A DNA stretch of 64,000 nt from contig NC_088927.1 in the NCBI RefSeq assembly GCF_038396675.1, positions 42,285,001-42,349,000 on the forward strand, written 5' to 3'. The notes under the pieces were generated by a model. That model ran no database searches. It was not told the origin of the DNA and saw only the letters and a program-made list of their open reading frames with translations. This stretch comes from Hydra vulgaris (Eukaryota > Cnidaria > Hydrozoa > Anthoathecata > Hydridae). The position numbers and the translations under genes were made by a program. Positions 36,130 to 47,359 of this stretch are shown piece after piece; within the stretch, counting starts at the first letter, position 1; every line of letters begins with the position of its first letter.

Positions 36130-37575
36130 TGATTCAACACCGATTAATCAATTGTACGGTATGTACCAGTTGCACGTCATGAATCTGTAGAACGTTTTCT
36201 AACACTTCTTCCAATTGAAAACCATACATAAGAAAATTTAGCTGAAAAGGTTCTTAAGTACCTTCAAGGTGATTACAAATTGGCTGCGAATATGGCCGGA
36301 AAATACAATAGCATGCAAAAAAAAATATATTAAATAATAATAAATATGCTCTATATATTCCTTGTGCGGGTCATTCTTTGAATTTAGTAAGTTGTTTGGC
36401 TATTGTGTGGAGTTTAATATATAATTTCTTCTCGGTTTCTTGAAAACAAAGATCTATCCTAAAAACAGTTATAGGGCAAACATGGGTGCCGAAAATTCTC
36501 TCTGCTACTCGATGGAAAGCACAAGAAAGTGCTAACAAAGCTGTAATCGAAAACTAAAGTTACAAAATAATAACGAAAATGGAGACGTCAAAAGAGATGT
36601 TTGCAATATTGTTGTAAAAATGGGATAATTCGAGTTTGTCTCTTTGTTAGTATTCTGAAACGATACTTTTCTCACTTTTCAAAAAAATAGTAAAGTAATG
36701 CAAGACTCAAAATTATCTTTAAATAACTGTGCCAAAATTTATAAATCATCAGAAAATTATATTGAAACATTTTGCAATTTATTTGATGATTATGAAGAAA
36801 AAGCTAAAAGTATTTTACCTAATACCGACTACATAATTAGAAGAAAAAGAATAGAAAATCGTTACCAAATGATAGAAATCCTGTTGATCATTCAACTCAA
36901 TAGTCAGGTAGAGATGATTTTAGGATTAAAGTTTTCCTTCCTGTAATCAACACTTTACGTCAAAATTTAGAAAGGCGACCATTAGTTTACAATAACATCA
37001 AAAAAGTTCGCGTTTCTTTTGAACTTAAAATTTTTACATGAAGAGTTAAATGAAAAAATGAACTTTTTTATTGAAATTGACTTAAAGAACGAAGTTAGGT
37101 ATTTCTATGTATTATCCAAACAAATTGTGTATGCATTAATTTTACGACGGTTACACATAAAAATTTATATAAATTTGCCATTTAAATTATGACAATTTGT
37201 AAGCAGCTTTCCCAAATATTATGACATTTCTGTGAACTTTTTTATCATTAATAAGGAAAAAGTTGTAGATACTCTTTTCTATTGTTACTCATTCTCCCGT
37301 ATTTATTATATTATATTAATTATATGAGTTTTATGTTAATTATTTATGTGTGTGTGTTTATTATATATTAATCATATTCAATATTCATTTAGAACATAAA
37401 TATTTAAATATATTATCTAAGCAAATTATCAAGCTATATCATGCTTTATATAATTTATTTACACCCGATTTTGATTATTTTTTACCTTTTGAAGCTAATC
37501 TATATTTATAAATTTAAGATGGCCACATTTATTGTTATAGCCTAAGGCCTCAGAGAGAGAGTAAATCCGGCCCTG
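36130..37575 (+). pseudogene. hAT-type (DUF4371/ZMYM-like) transposase relic with 3' terminus
   Basis: Frames give ESVERFLTLLPIENHT at about 36180, LAANMAGKYNSMQKKI at about 36280 and YALYIPCAGHSLNLVSCLAI at about 36345-36405, then SATRWKAQESANKAVIEN at about 36500. These words mark the hAT-related DUF4371/ZMYM transposases. The C-terminal part follows (ENYIETFCNLFDDYEEKAKS, about 36755-36815). The element seems to end at 37575: the reverse complement there reads cagggccggatttac, a typical hAT terminus. The left end is missing. Part of it (36828-37218) recurs at 41826-42163. Confidence 0.75.
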
Positions 37576-38047
37576 GATACGCGGTTCCTAGGAATATAGT
37601 CCTTCCCTCCCAACCCTTATAGCAGCACTTCTAGAGACCAAATTTTTATTTAGAAATACCAGGGGGGCAGCTAGAGCTAAAAATATCCCTGCAGTTAAGT
37701 TAAATGTAATAATTTATTATTCAACAAAAAGTTAATTTTCTTGTGTGTATGCCATTTTTAACCTTTAAACCTTATTTTTGATTTATGCGAGAAACAGTTT
37801 TTTAAATTATATGTAGTTTTATACAGGTGGTTTTTTACACGTAGTTTTTTACACGTAGTGTTTTATATCGTACAAACATAAAACTTTTGACAAATTTAAG
37901 TCTCAAAGGAGTAAAAGATTTTTTACACAAAAAAGAAACAAAAATTATATTAAATAAATATTACTTAAAAAAAATTATAAAATTTTATGTAAATATTATA
38001 AAATATTAATAATAATAAAAAAAGTTAAATCCTTCTTAATAAACCCC

Positions 38048-38545
38048 TTACATAATTTCAGTCAGTAAACGGTCTAATTCTTCAGAATCATATTGCTTTT
38101 CCTGGTACGTTTTCTTGTCTGAAAATTCAACCATATTTTTTGTAGACTCTAAATCGTCAAGTTTTGATTTAAGTAAACTAAGCACTTCATTTACAAAATC
38201 TGACTTTTTTTCGCCATGTTTTTTCCCTCGCAACATTGATAAAAACATAAATCCCATTTTTGGTGTTGGCTCATTTTTTTTTTTATCGGAAACGACTAAA
38301 ATCAAAAAGTAAAAATACGATATGCAACAATGAGTTACGTTTAAAGAAATTAAGTCAAGAACTAAGAAGTAAATATTGCATAAACATTTCTAGTAAATCT
38401 ATCAATTCAAACTTTCAAACCGTTTACCTTCATCTGCTTGTGTTTCGATGCAATTTTTTGTTCTTATAAACAAGCAGTTAGCTGTTGTAAATGAAAATAA
38501 AACAATACTCGGCAAGATTGTGATCAAAACAACAGATGCTTTCAT
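38048..38545 (-). CDS. small secreted protein, possible amidated-peptide precursor (121 aa, two exons)
   Basis: Exon 1 (38545-38428) starts aaaaaaATG and codes for a hydrophobic signal peptide (MKASVVLITILPSIVLFSF, then TTAN), followed by CLFIRTKNC, two cysteines nine residues apart (C24, C32). A 132-bp GT-AG intron (38427-38296) in phase 1 leads to exon 2 (38295-38048, TAA at 38050-38048). After KKK (44-46) comes NEPTPKMGFMFLSMLR, then G-K-K (63-65), the usual layout of a dibasic-cleaved, C-terminally amidated peptide. The rest is acidic and helical (ending LDRLLTEIM). There are no breaks, unlike the neighbouring transposon genes. I do not recognise the family. Role as a neuropeptide or other secreted peptide is inference; the A-run at the start of exon 2 should be checked for sequencing error. 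Confidence 0.65.
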
Positions 38546-39229
38546 TTTTTTGAGGAATCCAGTTTTTTGCTATTTGAGTAGAACTTCTTAGAAAAGTTTA
38601 GTGAGATAACTATGTTGGTTTAATCTTTAAGCGAATAAATCAAGAATACTTATGTGTAGATTATCGTGTCCATTTTCTGATTTATTCATTTAGTCAATAG
38701 GTTATTGTGAATTCAAAAATAACAGATTATCTTGTAAACAAATTCGTCTATTTAACCATTTAAAAAAAAAAAACTATGACAATTTCAATTAGTAATTTGT
38801 TTTATCAAATATGATAATACTTACTGTAATGTGTTTTTACATGGAAGCAGTTAAAAAAATATATAGTTATATACGATTTTGTTATACTTAGAATTGCGTA
38901 TGTGTTTCACGAGTTGTTTTTTTTAACTGCAGGAAGTTTTTATAAACATTATCAAAATGTTAAAATGATATGCCAAAAATTTAATTAAAATTATATGCAA
39001 AACTAGAATATGAAATACGAGTGTAAAATAAAAGAAAAAGATGAAATACATGAGCAAAATAAAATAAAATTACTTATCGGACTTGATGGAGTAATGCGTA
39101 AAACGAAGTATATCTTAGTAAGAATGAGTAAATTTTAAGTAAAAGAAAGCAAAAGTAAATAAAACCTAAGCTACTAAGTTTGACAATTTGAATGAACCCA
39201 AAAAAGTAAAAAAAGAAAAAAAATTGGAA
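38546..39229. other. upstream region of the secreted-peptide gene
   Basis: AT-rich, without a conserved protein. I see no clear TATA box at the usual distance from 38545, so the promoter cannot be pinpointed. Confidence 0.45.
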
Positions 39230-39456
39230 ATACTTTTTTATTGCTGCTTATAAGTTGTACAAAGGCGAAGCCAGTGGTCATTAATATAGAGAAGAAAAAG
39301 TAGTGGTCCTAATACTGAGCCTTGAGGAACACCGTTGGAACATTTTATTTGAATCAATTTTGAGTCACCGACTGAGACAAACTGAGATCTCTTGTGAAGA
39401 TAGGAGGTAAACCATTTACCTCCTATCTTACCAGCTAAAAGTAATATTTTATTTGA
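39230..39456 (-). pseudogene. LINE reverse transcriptase fragment
   Basis: Minus-strand frame: [20 protein letters not shown], then [20 protein letters not shown] at about 39340-39285. This is RT block 4-5 of a CR1/L2-like LINE; the fragment stops before the ADD box. Inside lies a perfect 15-bp-arm hairpin (39397-39429, loop cca) at the codons for KIGG-KWF, probably from a local repair event. Confidence 0.85.
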
Positions 39457-40305
39457 GGGCCAGGGAAGAACTCAAAAAATTTTTTTTTGTAAATGAAAGT
39501 AACTTTTATAAGTTACCCAAATTCATACTCTTTGAGACTACACTTTAATATTTTCAAAAAAAATGCCTTACAGTGCCTTTTTTTGCGGTTATTAAAGTGC
39601 TCCTAGAAGTCCTTACGATCTTATCACAAAGCATCGCAGGATAAAATTTACTAGGAAGTTAACGCCTCCTTCCTTTATAAATTATAGTTTAAATTGTATA
39701 TTATAGTTTAAAGAATAATAGTTTAAACTTACTTGATATTTACTTAATAGTAAAAACTATTTTTTTATGTTTATTAAGGTACTCCAAGAAGTTCCTACGG
39801 TGTTTTCACAGAGAACCTCTAGAGCGTATTTAACTAAAAAGTTTACGCCTCCTTCCTTACCAATGTCGCTTATTGGGCTAGAGCTGGCGCCAAACCTTGA
39901 AAATCTTCTGAGCAAGAACTCTTAAATTGATTAAACCAGTTTTGGTTTTGGTTTTTGGCAACTAATGATTTTAATTTTGGTAGGTCTAAGTTTAATATAC
40001 AAATTACACCAATTGCCTAAAAAAAACTTGGTAAAAATAGTTAGGAAATAAAAATTGAAAGTGTACCATGATGCCCTTCTTCCCTACTTTTTAAATTCTT
40101 AAGCGTTTGTAAATTTCTTGAATTGCAATTAGTATTGCAAAATAATATTGTTAAAACTATAGACATTTATTTATATTTGTAAATATGTCAATATTTTTTT
40201 ATTTAATTTATAATCTTTATACAATCTTATAATCAAATTTTTAGCCAATGTGGTAATCTGGCAATGTTTAGTTTCAATTCTGGCAATATATAAAAATATA
40301 AAAAC
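39457..40305. repeat. diverged duplication at 39597-39859; otherwise no gene
   Basis: The block from ctcctagaagtccttacgat to aacgcctccttcctt (39597-39680) returns about 180 bp later (39777-39859) with many changes. 39504-39560 resembles 52425-52480 inside another MITE (ttacc-aaattcatactcttt), so this may be a degraded relative. The remainder is AT-rich without genes. Confidence 0.6.
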
Positions 40306-40488
<183 letters not shown>

Positions 40489-40762
40489 GGGGTATTCAAA
40501 AAAAGTGAATTTTCAAATCTAAAAAACCATACCCCCTAAATTTAGGGCAAATGTATAAAAAATGAGCCTCGCAAAGTTTGAGCGCTGTCCGATCACTTTA
40601 CCCCCCCCCCCCCCTTGAGGGAAGGGTAATTTTTTTTTTTTTTCAAATTTTTTTTTTTCTGCTATATGTGTATAGGCCTATATTTTTGTTTAAAAATATA
40701 TTGTTTTTTTCCTACTTCTCAAAAATCTATGTTTGGTGGTATTGAAAATTACGAAAATAAGA

Positions 40763-40793
<31 letters not shown>

Positions 40794-40807
40794 ATATATA
40801 TATATGA

Positions 40808-40878
<71 letters not shown>

Positions 40879-40928
40879 TTATTTATTTATTTATAAGCCT
40901 TGTGTATATTAACATATACACACAAGGC
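40763..40928. repeat. (TA)n, (TTTA)n and a short hairpin inside the transposon
   Basis: TA runs up to about 40870 pass into ttta repeats (to 40893) and the hairpin gccttgtgta / tacacacaaggc (40897-40928). It lies just inside the left TIR. Confidence 0.9.
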
Positions 40929-41022
40929 CTCTCTAACTATTTCCAAGACATACCAGAGGGAGCAACCAACTTCATTTTGCCAGAAAGAATGAACAGTTGT
41001 TGGTTGTGACCTCAGCAATGTT

Positions 41023-41119
41023 GTTTATCTATATTGAAAAAAAACACTATTTATCTATATTGAAAAAAAACACTATTTATCTATATTGAAAAAAAACACT
41101 ATTTATCTATATTGAAAAA
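41023..41119. repeat. 26-bp tandem repeat, about 3.7 copies
   Basis: The unit tttatctatattgaaaaaaa plus acacta is repeated with perfect period; the last copy ends at gaaaaatc. Confidence 0.95.
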
Positions 41120-41206
41120 TCAAAATGAGCTAGAATAAATAAAATTATAAATTTATATTCAAGTTTTATAACAGAAAAAAATTTACAAATCTAATAATAA
41201 TCAAGT

Positions 41207-44154
41207 TTAACTCTTTATCTTTTTTCGCATCACACCAAGTCTATCATTAAACTTAATCTTTGAAATTGTACCGGATTTTCGTTCTTGTGATTTGAATACA
41301 GATCGAACTTTGTCCACAATTAGCAATCTGTTGTGCTTTTCAGTTTCATCAGAATATCTATGAATATACTGCCCCATCATACCTATTGACCGTTCTGAAT
41401 GGTCATTTATAAAAATCAAAGTTTCAGCATATTTTTGAAAACTTTTGAAGCATGACTGAGTATGCCAATAGTTTGGTGGAAGTGAGAGCCAGTCTTGAAC
41501 TTGTTGCTTATCAAACCCAATCATGTCAAAATTCAGGTAAGAAAAGACATCAACCAAGGCAGACACGGATGGTGGTTTTTTCCCAATTTTTGTATTCATT
41601 TTATAAATTTCCTTGATATCTTGCTTTACTTTATTCTCAGGCTTATAATAGTCAGAGCTAGGCATATCAAATGACAGAATTGCTAATGCAATTTTTGCCT
41701 TCTCCTCTGATGCTAACTCATCATCCAGCAAAGCTAAAGGTATCATTGTTGAATCCAAATACCAACAATGTTTATACTGAGACTCTAATACAGCATCGAC
41801 AGCTATATTTAGAAGTAAAAGACTACATCGACTACATAATTAGAAGAAAAAGAATAGAAAATCGTTACCAAATGATAGAAATCCTGTTGATCATTCAACT
41901 CAATATCCTTCCTTCCTGTAATCAACACTTTACGTCAAAATTTAGAAAGGCGACCATTAGTTTACAATAACATCAAAAAAGTTCGCGTTTCTTTTGAACT
42001 TAAAATTTTTACATGAAGAGTTAAATGAAAAAGTGAACTTTTTTTATTGAAATTGACTTAAAGAACAAATTGTGTATGCATTAATTTTACGACAGTTACA
42101 CATAAAAATTTATATAAATTTGCCATTTAAATTATGACAATTTGTAAGCAGCTTTCCCAAATATTTGATGTATGGCTGTAATGTCAAGAAAAGGAGCTTT
42201 GATGACATCCTCAGATTGTAGATACCATTTTGCATAAAAGCAAACAATAAATTCTGTAATAAGCTTAATTTCAATTTTCAGTTTATCATTTTCCTGAACA
42301 AACGTAAGTTGATTGGATAAAAGCCGAAGCTTTAGATAATAAATTGCTTTTCCAAAAAATCTTGCATGATGAATAGCACCAGTTTTTCTTACTTTATATG
42401 TTATAGGGGATAAGTACGTGACAACTAATTCTGCAAGCTCACTTCTATCATCTCTTATAATACCTGGTTTACTAACGTATGCTTTGCAAAATGTTAATGA
42501 CTTAACAGCTGCCTTTTCTAAAAAACTGCTTTTAACCTTATTCCAATCAAACCGTAACACTAGAACTGAATTATAGTTAAAATTAGGTTCTTCAAAAATA
42601 TTTTTAAGCTTTTTGAAAAGAGGATTATCAGGTCCACTAGTTTCTTCATTGGTCACTAATTTCCAAAAGTGAAGCATTCTTAATTCAGTCACATGATGCC
42701 TACATGCTATTTGGAGGAGATACTTATCCAGTTCTTGAGATATTCTGGAAACTGATCCTTTATTCTTCCCATTGTTGGATGATGTTGTATCAAAGCATAT
42801 TCCTCTAGTTTTTGACGTAAGTTGATACTCCTTAATTAAGTTCATTACACCTAAGAACTGATCTTCACCAGTGGATGACGCTAGTGGAGGTACTCCAAGT
42901 AGGTAAGTCTGTCCATTAATGTTAACTAAAACAGCCATTCTATCCCTCTTTTACATTTTTCCTTTGTTTAGCTCAAACAAGGTCTTCCCATCAAAATAAA
43001 TTATACATAGATATGGAGATGCGTCTATGGCTGCTTTATCATCTTCTTTTGAAATTTTTGCCATGTTTTCATTTTTCTATATGCGGTAGACTGACTGCTT
43101 TTAACTTCTTTAAGATCAACACCTGATTGATATAGAATTGCATTTGTTACCTTCTGTAAAACATTTGGTGATATAGCACAGGCTGTAGCTGTAAGTGAAA
43201 CATTACCAGCAAAAACATCTTTTGGAATTTTTGCAATTACTGTGTCTGGGTTTTCAGAGACTTCTATATGGTACCAATCACCTGGCTCGAAATCATATTC
43301 AATTGAAGTATCATCGCTTAGAATTGTGTCTATAAGTTCAACGTTGGGTACATCATCTCTCAAAATCTTAGGCTGTAAACGATTTTTCTTCCTGATGCTT
43401 TCTTTTGTCTAATTAACAGAAAAAATGTAGTTTTAGTTTTTAATTTTAAAATTAGTGGAAAAAAGAATTAACAGAGCTTGAGAAAGAGCTAAAGTAATTA
43501 ATTAAAAGTATTGAATACCTTTTTTTTATATTTAATATCCTCTGAACCAATAACAAACTTTCTTTCATTTTCCTGATCTTCAAGAAATTTTAGATCTTCA
43601 ATCTTGTCTTTTAGTGATCTTTTTTTATCTTTACTGATTGTGTCTTTGAGATTAGAATTACCAGCCCAAAAAAGTTTTTTTATTTCAATCTCAAACTCGT
43701 TTTGTTTAGCCAAATCACCACTATTTCCCCTTTTTGCATTTTTTTTCAAGTTGGAATGGGACTTATGCAATTTAAAAAGTTTTTTAACTAAACTTAAATC
43801 AGTTAACACATCAAATCCAGCTTTAATCCAGGGTCTCTTGATTTTAGACAAAATACATTCACAACAACTCTCAGAACATCTAGAAAAAAACTTTTTTAAG
43901 GGGACAAGCAATAATACTTGATATTGATACAGATCGACGTTGTTGGTTATATATTAAATGTTGAAGTATATCCAAGCCTGTTGGAAGTTGTATATCTAAA
44001 TAGAAAAATTTTTATTTTATAAATAATTTTTTAGCAACTAATGACTCATTATAATTCCAATATTAATAAAAATGTTTATACCTGATATAGCTGGTTTTGC
44101 CTCTTTTATAATAAAAAGTTCCTTTTTCATTGACCTAAGTTGTGCTTCACTCAT
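41207..44154 (-). pseudogene. transposase of the FDTT-SN/ACRHH family, interrupted
   Basis: Minus-strand exons: MSEAQLRSMKKELFIIKEAK (44154 to about 44080), an intron, DIQLPTGLDILQHLIYNQQR to CECILSKIKRPWIKAGF (about 43996-43510), then SLTATACAISPNVLQKVTNA (about 43200), YLCIIYFDGKTLFEL (about 43000), INGQTYLLGVPPLASSTGED, GICFDTTSSNNGKNKGSVSR, LLQIACRHHVTELRML and GAIHHARFFGKAIYYLK. The C-terminal part 41830-41207 has HCWYLDSTMIPLALLDDE and INDHSERSIGMMGQYIH. This order matches a transposase-like family common in cnidarians and insects; the conserved Asp and His words are probably catalytic. Breaks: a frameshift at about 43060, TAA at 42951-42953, and an inserted hAT fragment (41826-42163). 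Confidence 0.75.
41826..42163 (+). mobile_element. hAT fragment inserted in the transposase
   Basis: It matches 36828-37218 closely from cgactacataattagaaga to cagctttcccaaatatt, but lacks two internal pieces of about 33 and 31 bases, so it is the derived copy. It splits the transposase between DITAIHQ and LNIAVDAVLESQYKHCWY. No clear target duplication is seen. Confidence 0.85.
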
Positions 44155-44609
44155 TTTTAATGTTTATTGTATGTACTAATCTGTATTTATTAGAAAAATT
44201 CAAAGTTTTAAACTATCAGAATTTACACGAAAATATATGTATATAACATTAGGCATAACAGAAAATATATTTTAAAAAATACCAATTTTTATGATTTTCA
44301 ATATCACCAAACATAGATTTTTGAGAAGTAAGGAAAAAACCATATATTTTTAAACAAAAATATAGGCCTATATATATATAGCAGAAAAAAAAAATTCGAA
44401 AAAAAAAAAAAAAATTGCCCCTCCCTCAAGACGCCCGAAAACGACCACTTTCGGTCAATTTTCCCCTAAATTATTAGCCTGAGGGATGGGGGGGGGGTCA
44501 AAAGTGAACGGACAGCGCTCAAACTTTGTGAGGCTCATTTTTTATATGTTTGCCCCAAATTTAGGGGGGATGGTTTTTTAGATTTGAAAAATCACTTTTT
44601 TGAATACCC

Positions 44610-44610
<1 letters not shown>

Positions 44611-44696
<86 letters not shown>
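44611..44696. repeat. (TA)n microsatellite, right of the transposon insertion
   Basis: Pure TA run beginning immediately after the right terminus. Confidence 0.97.
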
Positions 44697-44698
<2 letters not shown>

Positions 44699-45299
44699 CA
44701 ATTAAAAATAATAGTATCTCCACAATTATAAAGTTGGAAATGCCCCATAAGGAAGCACATGAAGTGATTCAGAAAGTGGTTTCACAAAACATTGCTTTTA
44801 TATGGTTAACAAAATCATTCCTTCCAAAAATTGGTTCTAACAGAGTTCAACAAGAATTCTAGATGACCATGACTCACATAACTTTATTGAGTTATGAGAT
44901 GTGGTTGTGGAAAACAAAATACATATTGTTGAGTTGTCTGAACACTTAGAACTTAAAACTGTCACACTTTGAACTTGAGCGAGCTTGAAGTGAATCGTTT
45001 ACCTCAAGCGATATCAAATTTGGTTTTCAAACTTGTAGAATCTATCCCTATGGTTCAAATATAGTTCCAGCAGAAGCTTACATTAGTCCCCCCAAAAAAA
45101 TACCTCTCAAGCTTTTCCTATTCTCTATGGTTTAAATAGGCTAAAAAAACTAAAAAGACATTTTTGTTCATTTAAAAGAAATAAATGCAAAACGTCATTT
45201 TTTTAAAAAACACATTTTTTTAGTGAAAAAAAACGTATTTTTTGAAAAAATAACGTATTTTAGGAACTTTCTTCAAAATATATATTTCCAGTTTAAAAA

Positions 45300-46830
45300 A
45301 ACGAAACATTTTTGTGTTGCTTCTTTGTCAAGCCCTTCTTTAGTTTCTTTCTGTTGTCTCTGGCAACGAGCATGAGAATCTGTTTCATGTTATCTAACCT
45401 GTTGCCTCCTACAAAGTCCTGGATTAGTCTAACAATCCTTTCTGCACAGTCATTAATACATAAAACTGACTTGAAAATTTTTTTAAATTAATCAAACGAC
45501 TCGTTGGCACCTCCCTTGAAACACTTCTCTACCTCACCAACAGGAACTTTAGCAACCTTGAACAGAATCCAGCTCTGGGAACCTACCATTTCAGTAAGCT
45601 CCGTTGACCTCGTAAAAACCGGTTTCCCCATATAAAACAGCATGGAGACATTACACTTGATATATATCTCCAACTTCTTCTTCTTTACTTTTTTGCTAAC
45701 ATCATCATTAGCTAGGACCAGTATAACTAACTATCTGTTAAGTACTATGCATGCCGCTGCATGTTGACAAGAAGGTCCTAGTTTTGGTTAACAGTCCCTT
45801 ATTTCGAATAATGACTTAAAAGCAGATAAGTCGTTTAAAGTTGACTTATTTGTCATATAGATTTTTAAAAACCAGATTTTTAAAAATCAGGTTGTCCATA
45901 GCATATAGAAACATCTTTATCATCTTCTCTTCTTCACTCTTTACATGGGCTATCTTCTCATTCATCTTCAGGGTCAGCAAGTATAGAGCATTTTCCATGA
46001 ACATTATAAACAAGTTATAATTATTAAAAATGTACTTTCCACTAAAAATAAAAATTATTAATAATATATTTTAACTATGCCTAGTTTTATGACAGGGTCC
46101 AGATTAAAAAAATGACACCCTGGTATTTCTCCTCCTAAATAGAAGACAATTAGTTCACAGAGCTTCTTATAGTCTCCCCTGTTAAATGTCTTTGTAGTCA
46201 ATGCATTTTTGAAAAACTCTAAGACATCTCTGTAATGTTGTTCAGGGATGATACAACCTGAAGCTCATTCCAATCAAAACTGATAACCTCCTCCATCTTG
46301 TCCACCTCTTCCTTGACGCTTGACTAATAATTGCTTTATGCAATCTTAAATATAGTGCTCTCCTAGACCTTTTTTTTCTCTCCAGTGAGAGATTCCATGA
46401 AATAAGAGATCTGTAACTTCAATATGTGTTGCCTGCAGAAAAACCAGAGAAAAAGGATGTCTAGAATATTTGTGAGAATGGTAATGACGCCAACAAATAC
46501 TGCAGTGTTGGAAGCAGTGGTGTCATAACATATGACGAAGATCTGATCAACAATTTTGTAATACTTTAAAAGATTTAAAATTAGATCTGCCTGGTCAACT
46601 CCCTTGGAGCTTTCAGCTTGAACTAATCCAAGGAGGGTATTATTTGTGTCATCAATATCTGATGAAGCAACACTAACAGAAATTTTTCAACAGTAGCATT
46701 AATATTCAAATTCTCCTCAATTTCTCTGATCTTTTTGCTGTCAAAGTGCAGCACAAGTCTCTTTCCCTTTAAAGTTTCAAGGCAATGATTGGGGTTTTTT
46801 ATCTTTCAAACTCAGTGTAGTTTAAACAAT
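45300..46830 (-). pseudogene. second FDTT-SN/ACRHH-family transposase, heavily decayed
   Basis: Minus-strand words in order: LLGLVQAESSKGVDQADLIL (about 46640-46570), IFVICYDTTASNTAVFVGVI, FCRQHILKLQISYFM (about 46430), FDWNEL (about 46275), YLGGEIPGCHFFNLDPVIKL (about 46140-46080), WILFKVAKVPVGEVEKCFKG (about 45570) and INDCAERIVRLIQDFVGGNR (about 45450-45395). They match the same landmarks as the gene at 41207-44154 (GVPPLASSTGED, FDTTSSN, ACRHH, NDHSERS) but with little identity, so it is a different, older family member. Many stops and frameshifts. I found no terminal repeats. Confidence 0.7.
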
Positions 46831-47359
46831 TATTTTAAACAGCATGCTTTAATAAAGATTGAAAATAAAATTTCATGATTACAGTTATTTTCTAACATCT
46901 CTGAAATCGATTTAGCTCAGACTGTGGCTCGTTTTTGGAGTGATTTCTTCTGCGCCCTTGGACAACCAGTCGTACATTCTGTTGATCTATAATTTGGGAT
47001 ATATCAACAAATCTCAAATAAAAATTTTTTGCTCAACCATTAGTGAGACTTAATCTAGATACAAAGCTAAAAAAATTATGTTTATAAATCGATTACAACA
47101 TATCATTAAAAAAAATTTTTCTATTTTCTAAACTCCACAATTCCCGTATTTTCCTCATTTTTTGATTTATACACTACAATTAGTAATAAAAATCTATTAG
47201 TTTTTGTGATTTTTAATGATTTTAAGTCATTGTTGTATACTCTATTTGCTTTTACATTAGAATATTTTATAATAATTTAAAGAAAAACTTTTCAAAAGTA
47301 AATGAGACATTATGATGATATAAAATTAATTTGATAATTTCTAAATCTTGTTTTAGAAA

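Larger units (their letters stand above)
40489..44610 (-). mobile_element. DNA transposon with TIRs of about 280 bp, inserted in (TA)n
   Basis: Termini ggggtattcaaaaaaagtga (40489) and tcacttttttgaatacccc (44610) are inverted repeats. Similarity goes on through gagcctcgcaaagtttgagc and atagatttttgagaagta to about 40760 and 44280. Flanks are TA repeats on both sides, so the target is TA or a TA-rich word. Inside are a minus-strand transposase gene with introns, microsatellites, a 26-bp tandem repeat and a captured hAT fragment. The superfamily is not one I can name with confidence. Confidence 0.88.

Noticed and set aside
38115-38469. Plus-strand open frames over the secreted-peptide gene
   Set aside because: The minus strand has a signal peptide, an intron and a consistent phase; the plus frames have none of these.
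42132-42165. Natural C-terminus IFGKAAYKLS of the 268-codon frame
   Set aside because: These bases also occur at 37187-37220 with the hAT fragment; the true protein continues at 41830, so this end is an insertion artefact.
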